From RGIG8748 sp045646525 (lineage in GTDB: Bacteria > Bacillota > Clostridia > UMGS1810), in the NCBI GenBank assembly GCA_045646525.1, contig JAZRKX010000018.1:1-15085 (forward strand): a stretch of DNA of 15,085 nt, written 5' to 3'. Both the position numbers and the translations under genes were made by a program. Below are positions 6,233 to 14,036 of this stretch, one piece after another (position 1 is the stretch's first letter; each line of letters opens with the position of its first letter). A model generated the notes under the pieces. That model was not told where the DNA came from. It worked only from the letters and a program-made list of their open reading frames with translations, and ran no database searches.

Positions 6233-6850
6233 TTATAACTCCGAAAATGCTTTTAGAATATTAAGTCCCACGCTGCCGCTCTTTTCGGGGTGGAACTGTG
6301 TCCCGTATATGTTGCCTCTCTCGACCGAGGCGGTAAGAAGCGAGCCGTACTCGCAGTATGCACTCACCGAATCGGTGCAGTTCTTGCCGTAGAAAGAGTG
6401 TACAAAGTAAACGCAATCGCCGTCGTTTACATACTTATACAGCTTGCTCTTTGGCTTATCCTTGGGGAAGATGAGGGGATTCCAGCCGATGTGCGGAATC
6501 TTAAGGTCTTCGGGCACATCGCCCTCTATGGCGCATATGTCGCCGTGTATGAGACTAAGTCCCTCATGCTCGCCGTATTCGAAACTTCTGTCAAAAAGAA
6601 GCTGCATACCAAGGCATATGCCAAGAAGCGGTTTGCCGTTTGAAGTCTCTTCTGTTATGGCATCCCACATGCCCGAGTCTCTCAATTTTTTTGCCGCGTC
6701 GTCAAATGCTCCCACGCCGGGCAGGATTATTTTGTCTGCTGTCTTTAAATCGGCAGGGTCTTTTGTAAGGTATGCATCTGCTCCTATGAACTTAAAGGAG
6801 CTTACAAGCGAAAATATATTTCCCACGCCGTAATCTGCTATTGCTATCAT
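6233..6850 (-). CDS. hisH: Imidazole glycerol phosphate synthase, glutamine amidotransferase subunit
   Basis: 205 residues from the ATG at 6850. This is a class I glutamine amidotransferase with nucleophile C79 in GICLGMQLLF and H187 and E189 in GTQFHPEKS. The N-terminus IAIADYGVGN is typical of HisH. It releases ammonia from glutamine for HisF. An upstream GTG at 6862 would add four residues, but that codon overlaps the probable ribosome site AAAGGGTG (6867-6860), and the ATG lies 9 bases from that site and directly after the hisB stop. I therefore chose the ATG. All residues of the Cys-His-Glu triad are present. Confidence 0.96.
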   Translation of the reverse strand: MIAIADYGVGNIFSLVSSFKFIGADAYLTKDPADLKTADKIILPGVGAFDDAAKKLRDSGMWDAITEETSNGKPLLGICLGMQLLFDRSFEYGEHEGLSLIHGDICAIEGDVPEDLKIPHIGWNPLIFPKDKPKSKLYKYVNDGDCVYFVHSFYGKNCTDSVSAYCEYGSLLTASVERGNIYGTQFHPEKSGSVGLNILKAFSEL

Positions 6851-6851
6851 A

Positions 6852-7439
6852 TTATAATACACCCTTTGTAGACGGAATTTCGTCCTTGTAGTCTTCGTTT
6901 ATTTTTACTGCTTTCTGGAGCACTCTTGCAAGAGCCTTAAATACGCCCTCGGCAATGTGGTGGCAGTTTGTTCCGTAGAGTCTGGAAATGTGCAGGGTAA
7001 TGCCTGCATTGCGCACAAAACCGAGCATAAATTCCTGTATAAGCTCTGTGTCAAAGTCGCCTATCTTGCCGTAGGGGTAGGTTACGGCATAGTTGAGATA
7101 GTCTCTGCCCGAAATATCAACTGCGCACATAATGAGTGCCTCGTCCATGGGCAGAGTGATGTCTGCATAGCGGTTTATGCCCCTCATATCGCCAAGCGCG
7201 TCTTTGAAGGCTTTGCCAAGGCATATACCGATGTCCTCTGCGCTGTGGTGATAGTCTACATATGTATCGCCGTTGCAGGTAACGCATAAGTCAAATCTTG
7301 CATGCTTTGCAAAGAGAGTCAGCATGTGGTCCATAAAGCCTACGCCTGTAGAAATACTGCTCTCGCCCTTGCCGTCAAGGTTTAGTGAAAGGCTTATCTG
7401 TGTTTCAGCGGTGTTTCTTGTGATTTCTGATTTTCTCAT
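6852..7439 (-). CDS. hisB: Imidazoleglycerol-phosphate dehydratase
   Basis: 195 residues, the monofunctional dehydratase only: there is no N-terminal HAD phosphatase domain like that of the enterobacterial bifunctional HisB. Metal-binding histidine clusters are clear: FMDHML (H38), DYHHSAED (H64, H65, E68) and NCHHIAE (H160, H161, E164). It dehydrates imidazole glycerol phosphate to imidazole acetol phosphate using manganese. GAGGAG at 7453-7448 precedes the ATG by 8 bases, and the start codon shares one base with the hisC stop (TAATG). Confidence 0.97.
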   Translation of the reverse strand: MRKSEITRNTAETQISLSLNLDGKGESSISTGVGFMDHMLTLFAKHARFDLCVTCNGDTYVDYHHSAEDIGICLGKAFKDALGDMRGINRYADITLPMDEALIMCAVDISGRDYLNYAVTYPYGKIGDFDTELIQEFMLGFVRNAGITLHISRLYGTNCHHIAEGVFKALARVLQKAVKINEDYKDEIPSTKGVL

Positions 7440-8494
7440 TATATTATCTCCTCTATCGCTTTTATTAGAGATTCCATATCCTCTTTGGTTCCTATGGTAA
7501 TTCGGTTGAAGTTTGATATTCTGCCGTCCGAAAAATGTCTTACCAGAATTCCTCTGTCCTTTAACTCTTTGTAGAGGGCTTCGCCGTCAATTTTGTCCGA
7601 TGCGGCAAATACGAAGTTTGCTTTGGAGTCGGTAACGGTAAAGCCAAGTCTTTTCAGCTCTGCTACGGTGTACTTACGGTTTTGTATAATCTGTAATCTG
7701 TTTTTTTCGAAGTAGTCCCTGTCCGCAACCGATGCTCTGCCCAGTGCCTGTGTAAGACGGTTTACATTGTACGGGTTTGTGGAATACTTAATTTTTTCCA
7801 AATCCTTTATGATATCCTCATGCGCTACGGCAAAGCCGAGACGCGCCCCCGCAAGCGAACGGGATTTGGAAAATGTCTGCACTACAAGGAGGTTATCGTA
7901 TTTTTTTGTGAGCGTAACTGCACTTTCTGCGCCGAAATCCACATATGCTTCGTCTATAACTACGATGTTTTCAGGGTTGGAGGAGACGATTTTTTCTATA
8001 TCGTTAAGTCCCAGAGCAAGTCCCGTGGGTGCGTTGGGGTTGGCAATTACGATGTTTTTGCCCTTTCCTATGTAGTCACCTGCATCTATTGAGAAATCGT
8101 CCTTAAGAGCCACGGTTTCGTAATCAAGAGAGTACAGATTTGCAAACACCTTGTAAAAGCCGTAGCTTATATCGGGGAAGCACACTTTTCGGTCGTTGTC
8201 ACAAAACGCCATGAAAAAGAAATTAAGTACCTCGTCCGAGCCGTTGGATACAAATACATTTTTTGCATCCACCCCCATAGCTTTTGCGATTTCCTCTTTA
8301 AGCGCCTTGCTTTCGGGGTCGCTGTAGAGCCTTAAGTCGCAAAGGGCTCCGTTATCTATTATCTCCACCGCCTTTGGAGACGGGGGAAAGGGAGATTCGT
8401 TTGTATTGAGCTTAATATATTTTTTGTCCCTCGGTTGTTCGCCCGGTACATATTCTGTAAGAGACGAAAGCCTGTTTATTAAAAACTTACTCAT
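7439..8494 (-). CDS. hisC: Histidinol-phosphate aminotransferase
   Basis: 351 residues from the ATG at 8494; class II PLP-dependent aminotransferase. LNTNESPFPPSP near the N-terminus, ANPNAPTG (N154), DEAYVDF (D181, Y184) and TFSKSRSLAGARLG (PLP lysine K210) are all in place. It converts imidazole acetol phosphate to histidinol phosphate. The frame stays open 27 codons further upstream to an ATG at 8575. That extension overlaps hisD by nearly 90 bases and is not family-like, while the 8494 ATG has AAGGA a few bases upstream and overlaps hisD by only 8 bases. Confidence 0.96.
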   Translation of the reverse strand: MSKFLINRLSSLTEYVPGEQPRDKKYIKLNTNESPFPPSPKAVEIIDNGALCDLRLYSDPESKALKEEIAKAMGVDAKNVFVSNGSDEVLNFFFMAFCDNDRKVCFPDISYGFYKVFANLYSLDYETVALKDDFSIDAGDYIGKGKNIVIANPNAPTGLALGLNDIEKIVSSNPENIVVIDEAYVDFGAESAVTLTKKYDNLLVVQTFSKSRSLAGARLGFAVAHEDIIKDLEKIKYSTNPYNVNRLTQALGRASVADRDYFEKNRLQIIQNRKYTVAELKRLGFTVTDSKANFVFAASDKIDGEALYKELKDRGILVRHFSDGRISNFNRITIGTKEDMESLIKAIEEII

Positions 8495-9776
8495 TGTCCT
8501 GTCCTTCTTCAAATCGTACAAGCGCACTTTTTGCATGGGCGGTGAGTCCCTCTTTGGTTGCAAAGTATGCCACATCGTCCTTTACCTTGGAAAGTGCATC
8601 TCTTGTGTAGTATGTATACTGTGTTTTCTTAACAAAATCGTCTACGGAAAGCGGGCTCGAGAATCTTGCCGTACCGCTTGTGGGCAGGGTATGATTAGGT
8701 CCTGCGAGGTAGTCGCCGAGAGCCTCGGGGCAATTTCTGCCCATAAAGACTGAGCCTGCGTGCTTAACCTTGTCAAGATAATCGAAAGGATTATCCATGC
8801 AAAGCTCAAGGTGCTCGGGTGCGATTTTGTTGGATACCTCTATGGCATTTGCAAGGTTGTCGGTTACTATTATCTTGCCGTTATCGTCTATCGAACATCT
8901 TGCAATCTCAGAGCGTTCAAGGAGCGGTATCTGTTTTTCAAGCTCGTCCGAAACCCTCTTTGCAAGCTCCATCGAGTCGCACACAAGAACGGCGCTTGCC
9001 ATCTTATCGTGCTCTGCCTGAGAAAGCAGGTCTGCTGCAAGGTGGCGGGGATTGGATTTGGAGTCTGCCACAATGAGTATTTCGCTCGGCCCTGCTATCA
9101 TGTCTATAGATACAATGCCGTACACCTGTTTTTTGGCTTCGGCTACAAAGGCATTGCCCGGGCCTACTATTTTGTCCGCTCTGGGTATGGACTCTGTACC
9201 GTATGCAAGAGCGGCTATAGCCTGTGCACCGCCCACCTTATATATTTTGTCTACTCCTGCCACATGTGCTGCAGCAAGGATTACGGGGTTTATTTTGCCG
9301 TCTTTTTTAGGGGGAGTTACCATTACAAGATTTTTGACTCCTGCAATCTTGGCAGGTATTGCATCCATAAGCACAGTAGAGGGATATGCCGCCGTACCGC
9401 CGGGCACATAAAGCCCTGCCACATCTACGGGGGTTATCTTCTGTCCTGTCACGACGCCGTCTGTGTCGTTTATTATAAAGCTTGTGCGCACCTGCTTTTC
9501 GTGGAAAGCGCGGATGTTTTGCGCAGCATCCTTTAATATACGAAGAAACTCAGGCTCTACGCTTTCTACTGCTTCCTGTATTTCCAAGTCCGATACAAGC
9601 AGGCTGTCAAGCTTTGCCCCGTCAAATTTCAAGCAGTAGTCCTTAACCGCCTTGTCGCCGTTTTCCTTTACATCGGCTATTATATCGGATACAATTTTTT
9701 CTACATTTGTCTTGGTCTGTACTCTCGCGAAAATTTCATTTTCCGAAATTTCGCCGTACTTAAGTATCTTAATCAT
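8487..9776 (-). CDS. hisD: Histidinol dehydrogenase
   Basis: 429 residues, full length for the family. The zinc ligands known from E. coli HisD line up as Q253 and H256 (LSQAEHD), D355 (LGDYLAGP) and H414 (LTAHAKS). The catalytic pair is E321-H322 (IAPEHLEL). The NAD-binding region has KVGGAQAIAALAYGT and VGPGNAFVAEAKKQVYG, and NHTLPTSGTARF is the usual late motif. It carries out the final two oxidations from histidinol to histidine. GGAGG at 9788-9784 sits 7 bases before the ATG, which overlaps the hisG stop by 4 bases. Confidence 0.97.
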   Translation of the reverse strand: MIKILKYGEISENEIFARVQTKTNVEKIVSDIIADVKENGDKAVKDYCLKFDGAKLDSLLVSDLEIQEAVESVEPEFLRILKDAAQNIRAFHEKQVRTSFIINDTDGVVTGQKITPVDVAGLYVPGGTAAYPSTVLMDAIPAKIAGVKNLVMVTPPKKDGKINPVILAAAHVAGVDKIYKVGGAQAIAALAYGTESIPRADKIVGPGNAFVAEAKKQVYGIVSIDMIAGPSEILIVADSKSNPRHLAADLLSQAEHDKMASAVLVCDSMELAKRVSDELEKQIPLLERSEIARCSIDDNGKIIVTDNLANAIEVSNKIAPEHLELCMDNPFDYLDKVKHAGSVFMGRNCPEALGDYLAGPNHTLPTSGTARFSSPLSVDDFVKKTQYTYYTRDALSKVKDDVAYFATKEGLTAHAKSALVRFEEGQDNE

Positions 9777-10393
9777 TTGATTTCCTCCGCTAACGCTCTT
9801 TTTATAGCTTCGATTTCCTTTGTTTTGAATTTGAAGCTTGCCTTGTTGGATATAAGCCTTGCGCTTATGGGTACTATGGTCTCGAGAGGCTCTAAATTGT
9901 TTTCCTTAAGTGTTGCGCCTGTCTCCACTATATCCACTATTACATCCGAAAGCCCCAGTATGGGCGCAAGCTCTATTGAGCCGTTTAGCTTTATGATGTC
10001 TATTTCTCTTGATTTTTTTGCGTAATATTCTGCCGCTATGTTTACAAATTTGGTGGCAACGCGCAGAGTCTTTTCCGTATCGTCGGCAAAGTCGGTCTTG
10101 CCCGCAACTGCCATACGGCATTTGCCGAGTCCCAAATCCAGAAGCTCGTACACATCGGGCGAATATTCAAGAAGTATATCCTTACCCGCCACGCCTATGT
10201 CTGCGGCGCCCCGCTCTACATATATGGCTACATCCGAGGGCTTAACCCAGAAATAACGGATGCCTCTTTCTTCATTTTCAAAGGTGAGTCTGCGGTTTTT
10301 TTCTTTTATAGACGGGCAGTCGTAACCTGCCTTTTCAAACATTTCGTATACTTTTTCGCCGAGTCTTCCCTTTGGAAGAGCTACATTAACCAT
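9773..10393 (-). CDS. hisG: ATP phosphoribosyltransferase, short-form catalytic subunit
   Basis: 206 residues from the ATG at 10393. The sequence opens with VNVALPKGRLGEKV and carries the ATP phosphoribosyltransferase signature at 141-162 (ELAPILGL, then DIVETGATL). It lacks the about 80-residue C-terminal regulatory domain of long-form HisG, so it should act with HisZ in a mixed complex, consistent with hisZ just upstream. It catalyses the committed step, PRPP plus ATP. An in-frame TTG at 10402 adds three residues and has AAGGGGG at 10418-10412 at 9-base spacing, so it is a real alternative. The ATG matches family N-termini better but lacks its own well-placed ribosome site. Confidence 0.95.
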   Translation of the reverse strand: MVNVALPKGRLGEKVYEMFEKAGYDCPSIKEKNRRLTFENEERGIRYFWVKPSDVAIYVERGAADIGVAGKDILLEYSPDVYELLDLGLGKCRMAVAGKTDFADDTEKTLRVATKFVNIAAEYYAKKSREIDIIKLNGSIELAPILGLSDVIVDIVETGATLKENNLEPLETIVPISARLISNKASFKFKTKEIEAIKRALAEEIK

Positions 10394-11495
10394 TGTTTTC
10401 AAGGATTTCTACCCCCTTGCCTGTGAATTTTAAAAGCTGTCTGTACTTTATGTCGGGAATTTTCCTTACTGCAAGCACATCGGTGCCTATGTCTGTAAGC
10501 ATTTTTATGTTTTTGGAAAGGGCGCTTATGTCGGCATCCTCATCGTAGATAAGCAGGGTGTCCACATCGTACTTTTTGTCCGATTCGCTTAAGCGTTCGA
10601 GCATATCAAGATACACCGCGAAGCCTATGGCATCGGACTTTTTGCCCATGCGTGTAAGAAGCTTTCCGTACTGACCGCCCGAAAGAACGGAATCGGCAAT
10701 ACCCTTTATGTAGCCCTTGAACACGATACCGCTGTAGTATTTCATATTGCAGTCTATGGAAAAGTCGAAGTTTACGTTGCCTAAAAGTCCGTTTTCTTTA
10801 AGGAATTCGTTTATCCTGCAAAGGGTTTCAACATGTGCCATGCACTCGGAGCTTAAATCAGCTTTTTTGAGTGCCTCCGTCACGGTATCGCCTGCGCCGT
10901 AGAGCGAGCATATGAGCTCTATGGGGGCGGGGTTTATGTCTTCCTCTTCGCATATGCGTCTGATTTCGTGGGCATTCTTTTCGCCAAGACATTTTATGAT
11001 TTTCTTTCTTGCTTTTTCGGAGTCGGTAGCTTCGGTAAGTATCTGCGACACAAGACCCATGTGCGATATATCAAGCACAAAGTCGGAGCTTATTGCCCCA
11101 AGGCTTTCTACCGCCAGCATTATAACCTCGCATATGTTATACAGGTCTATATCGCCTATGCACTCAAGTCCTGTCTGCATTATCTCCTTAAAAGAGTGGC
11201 TCCCGTGCGATACTCTGTAAACATTTTCGTTGTAATACACCTTGGTGAGATTATCGTCGGCAGAGTTCTTTATAATGGAAAGTGTCACATCGGGCTTTAA
11301 CGCAAGGAGCTTTCCGCCTATGTCGGTAAAGGTTATGACTCCGTCCGACACAAGAAAGTCCTTGTTTCGTGCATACAGGTCGTATTCTTCAAACTTGCTC
11401 ATCTTGTACTGCTTGTAGCCGTATTTACGGTACAGGGAGCGCAGAGCAAAGATTGCTTTTTCGTCATTTTTTATTACTTCTTTATTGAAAGTCAC
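10386..11495 (-). CDS. hisZ: ATP phosphoribosyltransferase regulatory subunit (HisRS paralogue)
   Basis: 369 residues resembling the catalytic domain of histidyl-tRNA synthetase. It shows LKPDVT (66-71), YYNENVYR (87-94), KEIMQTGLECIG (103-114), YYSGIVFKGY (253-262) and a motif-3-like GGQYGKLL (273-280). HisZ lacks aminoacylation activity; with short HisG it forms the active, histidine-inhibited enzyme. Pairing with a 206-residue HisG makes HisZ more likely than HisS, as does the atypical match to synthetase motifs. It starts at a GTG (11495) with AAAGGA at 11509-11504, 8-base spacing. It is the first gene of the his operon and overlaps hisG slightly. Confidence 0.92.
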   Translation of the reverse strand: MTFNKEVIKNDEKAIFALRSLYRKYGYKQYKMSKFEEYDLYARNKDFLVSDGVITFTDIGGKLLALKPDVTLSIIKNSADDNLTKVYYNENVYRVSHGSHSFKEIMQTGLECIGDIDLYNICEVIMLAVESLGAISSDFVLDISHMGLVSQILTEATDSEKARKKIIKCLGEKNAHEIRRICEEEDINPAPIELICSLYGAGDTVTEALKKADLSSECMAHVETLCRINEFLKENGLLGNVNFDFSIDCNMKYYSGIVFKGYIKGIADSVLSGGQYGKLLTRMGKKSDAIGFAVYLDMLERLSESDKKYDVDTLLIYDEDADISALSKNIKMLTDIGTDVLAVRKIPDIKYRQLLKFTGKGVEILENNG

Positions 11496-11515
11496 AGAAA
11501 TCTTCCTTTCGATTG

Positions 11516-11559
11516 CTTTATCACTTTATCATTTTACTACGCTAAAGCGATAAAATCAA
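11516..11559 (-). promoter_or_regulatory. Candidate his operon promoter and operator region
   Basis: TTGATT at 11559-11554, 17-base spacer and TAAAAT at 11536-11531 form a moderate sigma-A promoter, with a predicted leader of only about 28 bases before the hisZ GTG. The spacer contains CGCTAAAGCG (11540-11549, arms CGCT/AGCG). Immediately after the -10 box come two tandem copies of TGATAAAG (11531-11516). These are candidate binding sites for a repressor. There is no room for a T-box or a leader-peptide attenuator. Confidence 0.5.
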
Positions 11560-11590
11560 TACAAAAAATACTATTTTGGTAAATTTATAT

Positions 11591-11610
11591 AAAAAATCGG
11601 TTTCAGCCGA
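11591..11610 (-). terminator. Weak possible terminator after the sensor kinase gene
   Basis: On the minus strand TCGG (11610-11607) and CCGA (11600-11597) can pair around CTGAAA, followed by six T residues. The stem is only 4 bp and includes the kinase stop codon in the loop, so termination would be inefficient at best. Some read-through into hisZ is possible. Confidence 0.3.
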
Positions 11611-13219
11611 ATAAAACTCTGAAAGTAGTGCCTTGATTTGGGGTGCTCTGTACGGTTACCGTACCTCCGTTTATCTTGGCAATATGCTTTACTATGGAAA
11701 GTCCCAGCCCCGTACCGCCTATCATTTTGGAGTGGCTCTTGTCCACACGGAAGAAGCGCTCGAATATTCTGTCCAGATGTTCGCTCGGGATTCCTATGCC
11801 CGTATCGGATATTTCTATGCCGTTTTCAGATACGCTTATATGCACGCTTCCGCCTTTTACATTGTACTTTATGGCGTTGTCCGTAAGGTTGTACACCATC
11901 TCGGTAATCTGCGAGTGGTTGGCATATATGTTGCCCTCTTTGCCCGAAACGGTTACGGTTACATCCATATCTTCCGCCTTTTTGGACAGCGAATCGCATA
12001 CCTCGGAGGCTATCTTTTTAAGTGATATATTCTGCTTGTCCTCGTCGCCCTTGCCCTCGTCCAAGTGCGAGAGCTTCATTATATCGTCCACAAGGGTCAT
12101 AAGGCGGCTGCTCTCCTTTTCTATCTTGGAGGCAAAGCCTGTTATGTCCTCGGGCTTTGCTATGCCCTTATCAATTATCTGTGCGTAGCCGTGTATGGTG
12201 GTAAGCGGAGTGCGCAGTTCGTGCGACACATTGGCGGTGAACTCACGGCGGATTCTCTCCGCGGCTGTGCGCTCCGTTACATCAAAGAGCAGAAGAACCG
12301 CTCCGCCTATTGTATCGTCCTCATATATGGGACTGTAGAAAATCTCATAGGTGCGCTCGAGCTTATCATACATTGTACTGCCTTTCTGACCCGATACGGC
12401 AAGCTTTATTACATTTAATATGCTTTCCCTTTCGGTAAGGTTTCGGTAGCTTTTGTATTTTACATCCCGCTCCGACTTTCCGAATATATCAAGTGCGGGA
12501 GAGTTTGCGGTAAGCACCTCAAAGGTTGGACTTATTATTACAAGTCCCTCATTTATATTGTCCATTATGGTACGCAGGCGGGCCTTTTGCTCTGTTACCT
12601 TTTCGGACTGTCTGTCTATCTCTTCGCTCTGATGCGCTATCTTTTTTAGAAACGGGCGGATTTCTTCATATACACCGTCCAGACTGTCGGGATTCAATAC
12701 ATTTATTTTGCGGATAGGCTTTACTATATTTTCTGTAAGGAGCGACGCGGCAACGGCGGTGAGCACATACATAAGTCCCATTATAAAGAGTACCGCTATG
12801 AGTATTCCGTAGAACGCCGCAGGCATTCTTCCGCTCGGAGAGCATACGCATACCGTATAACCTCCCGAGGCTTCTTTCATAGTATATACTATGCTTTTTC
12901 CGCACAAAGCGCAGGAGAGCTTGCCCGACTTGGAGCCGTGTTCAAAATGTTTATGATAAAGCTCATTGGAATCGTATACAATATTTCCCGCATTATCTGT
13001 AAGGATTATCTGATTTTTAGGGTTCTGTATGCCTTTAAGTTCCCCGAGGGCATCGTCTGTACCGTCAAGCATTGAGGCAATGGTGTCTACCGTGCTTTTT
13101 AAATTCTCCATGGCGCCTGTATCAAAGTAGGAGTAGCTTGCGGCTATTATAAGAAGCGAGGAGAGAATCAGCGTTACAAGCGACAAAAGGCACATGTTTC
13201 TGTAGATTTTTTTGTACAT
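11603..13219 (-). CDS. PhoR-like membrane sensor histidine kinase
   Basis: 538 residues. TM1 is at about 10-28, an extracytoplasmic segment at about 30-132, TM2 at about 136-160, then a short HAMP-like/linker helix and a PAS domain (about 212-315, EGLVIISPTFEVLTANSPAL). The HisKA domain has phospho-acceptor H333 (NVSHELRTPLT). The HATPase domain shows the N box (N444, N448 in NLTDNAIKY), G1 (D472 in DTGIGIP), F box (FERFFRVDKS) and G2 (501-506). It should autophosphorylate and pass phosphate to the regulator whose gene ends three bases upstream. The outer segment carries H89, H91, H94, C103, C106, C124 and C126, unusual for PhoR and suggestive of metal or redox sensing. PhoR is the nearest family by layout, but the stimulus is unknown, so no symbol is assigned. 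Confidence 0.92.
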   Translation of the reverse strand: MYKKIYRNMCLLSLVTLILSSLLIIAASYSYFDTGAMENLKSTVDTIASMLDGTDDALGELKGIQNPKNQIILTDNAGNIVYDSNELYHKHFEHGSKSGKLSCALCGKSIVYTMKEASGGYTVCVCSPSGRMPAAFYGILIAVLFIMGLMYVLTAVAASLLTENIVKPIRKINVLNPDSLDGVYEEIRPFLKKIAHQSEEIDRQSEKVTEQKARLRTIMDNINEGLVIISPTFEVLTANSPALDIFGKSERDVKYKSYRNLTERESILNVIKLAVSGQKGSTMYDKLERTYEIFYSPIYEDDTIGGAVLLLFDVTERTAAERIRREFTANVSHELRTPLTTIHGYAQIIDKGIAKPEDITGFASKIEKESSRLMTLVDDIMKLSHLDEGKGDEDKQNISLKKIASEVCDSLSKKAEDMDVTVTVSGKEGNIYANHSQITEMVYNLTDNAIKYNVKGGSVHISVSENGIEISDTGIGIPSEHLDRIFERFFRVDKSHSKMIGGTGLGLSIVKHIAKINGGTVTVQSTPNQGTTFRVLFG

Positions 13220-13222
13220 GTA

Positions 13223-13909
13223 TCAGCACCCCGAATTTATTTTGTAACCCACATTGCGCACGGTCTCTATAAGTGCGCCCGCTTCGCCGAGCTTCTGACG
13301 CAGGGTGCGTATGTGTACATCAAGTGTACGCGACTCGGACTCAAAGTCGGTTTCCCATATTGCAGATATGATTTTTTCTCTGGTTACGGCATTGCCCTTT
13401 GCCTCGATGAGCATTTTAAGAAGCTCAAATTCCTTGTATGTGAGGTTTACTTCGGTGCCGTTTGCAAGTACCGTGTGTTTACTTGTATTTAAGCTTATGC
13501 ATCCGCACTGCAGGGGCGCAGTGTCGGATGCTGAGTGAAGCTCTGTTCTTCTAAGCATTGCCTTAACCCTCGATATTAGCTCTAATACATCAAACGGCTT
13601 TGTAATATAGTCGTCTGCACCAAGGTCGAGACCGCGTATTTTATCCATGCGCTCCGATTTGGCTGTTATAAGGATTACAAAGAGGTGCTTTGTGCGCTCA
13701 TCGCTTCGGATGCGCCTCAATATCTCCATGCCGTCCATGTCGGGAAGCATTATATCCAAAAGCACAAGGTCGGGCAGTCCGTCTTCCAGTCTGTCAAAGA
13801 AAAGTCCGCCGTTTTCAAACCCCTCCACCTCGCATCCCGAGGAAGACAGGGTGTATTCTATAAGCTCGCGTATATTGGAATCGTCCTCCACGCAAAATAT
13901 TGTGCTCAT
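13223..13909 (-). CDS. OmpR/PhoB-family response regulator
   Basis: 228 residues, normal for the family. The receiver domain (about 1-118) has the acidic pocket E8-D9-D10, phospho-acceptor D52 (LVLLDIMLPDMDG), T82 and K104 (YITKPFD). A winged-helix DNA-binding domain spans about 130-226, with NLTYKEFELLKML and the recognition region RTLDVHIRTLRQKLG. It is most likely a transcription factor activated by the kinase encoded next. GGGGAGGTG at 13923-13915 is an excellent ribosome site. It resembles PhoB/PhoP regulators, but no phosphate gene lies nearby, so a phosphate role is unproven. Confidence 0.94.
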   Translation of the reverse strand: MSTIFCVEDDSNIRELIEYTLSSSGCEVEGFENGGLFFDRLEDGLPDLVLLDIMLPDMDGMEILRRIRSDERTKHLFVILITAKSERMDKIRGLDLGADDYITKPFDVLELISRVKAMLRRTELHSASDTAPLQCGCISLNTSKHTVLANGTEVNLTYKEFELLKMLIEAKGNAVTREKIISAIWETDFESESRTLDVHIRTLRQKLGEAGALIETVRNVGYKINSGC

Positions 13910-13926
13910 ACAAACACCTCCCCAAT

Positions 13927-13972
13927 ATTATACCATTCTATATTGTAACATATATATAAGTAGAAATACAAG
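13927..13972 (-). promoter_or_regulatory. Candidate promoter of the two-component operon
   Basis: Two options exist. One is an extended -10, TGGTATAAT at 13935-13927, with no clear -35; it would give a leader of only about 12 bases, just enough for the ribosome site. The other is TACAAT at 13947-13942 with a poor TTGTAT 18 bases upstream, giving a leader near 26 bases. Neither is decisive. Confidence 0.35.
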
Positions 13973-13978
13973 TGGTAA

Positions 13979-14007
13979 TTGACAATTTAACTTGCGCAAT
14001 GTATAAT
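13979..14007 (+). promoter_or_regulatory. Sigma-A promoter of the aldose epimerase gene
   Basis: An exact consensus: TTGACA at 13979-13984, 17-base spacer, TATAAT at 14002-14007. The predicted start near 14014 leaves a leader of about 23 bases with no room for a riboswitch. Confidence 0.88.
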
Positions 14008-14036
14008 AATTCCAATACAGACAAGGAGTGATGTAA

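Noticed and set aside
7439..8575. Longer hisC starting at 8575
   Set aside because: It would overlap hisD by nearly 90 bases with a non-conserved extension. The ATG at 8494 has a ribosome site and matches family N-termini.
8760..9536. Long open frame of 258 codons on the plus strand inside hisD
   Set aside because: It is antisense to a certain hisD with intact zinc and catalytic residues. Its product is a Tyr/Cys-rich string of the kind that arises from the reverse complement of the gene's codon use, and no ribosome site or neighbour supports it.
10386..11495. Calling hisZ a histidyl-tRNA synthetase (hisS)
   Set aside because: It is paired with a short-form HisG lacking the regulatory domain and leads a his operon. 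The synthetase motifs are only partly kept and the length is short for HisS.
11496..11602. T-box or histidine leader-peptide attenuator before hisZ
   Set aside because: The gap is 107 bases and the predicted leader about 28. There is no room for T-box stems, no His-codon run and no antiterminator/terminator pair.
11643..12188. Plus-strand open frame of 181 codons over the kinase gene
   Set aside because: Antisense shadow of a kinase whose H, N, G1 and G2 boxes are all intact in the other strand.
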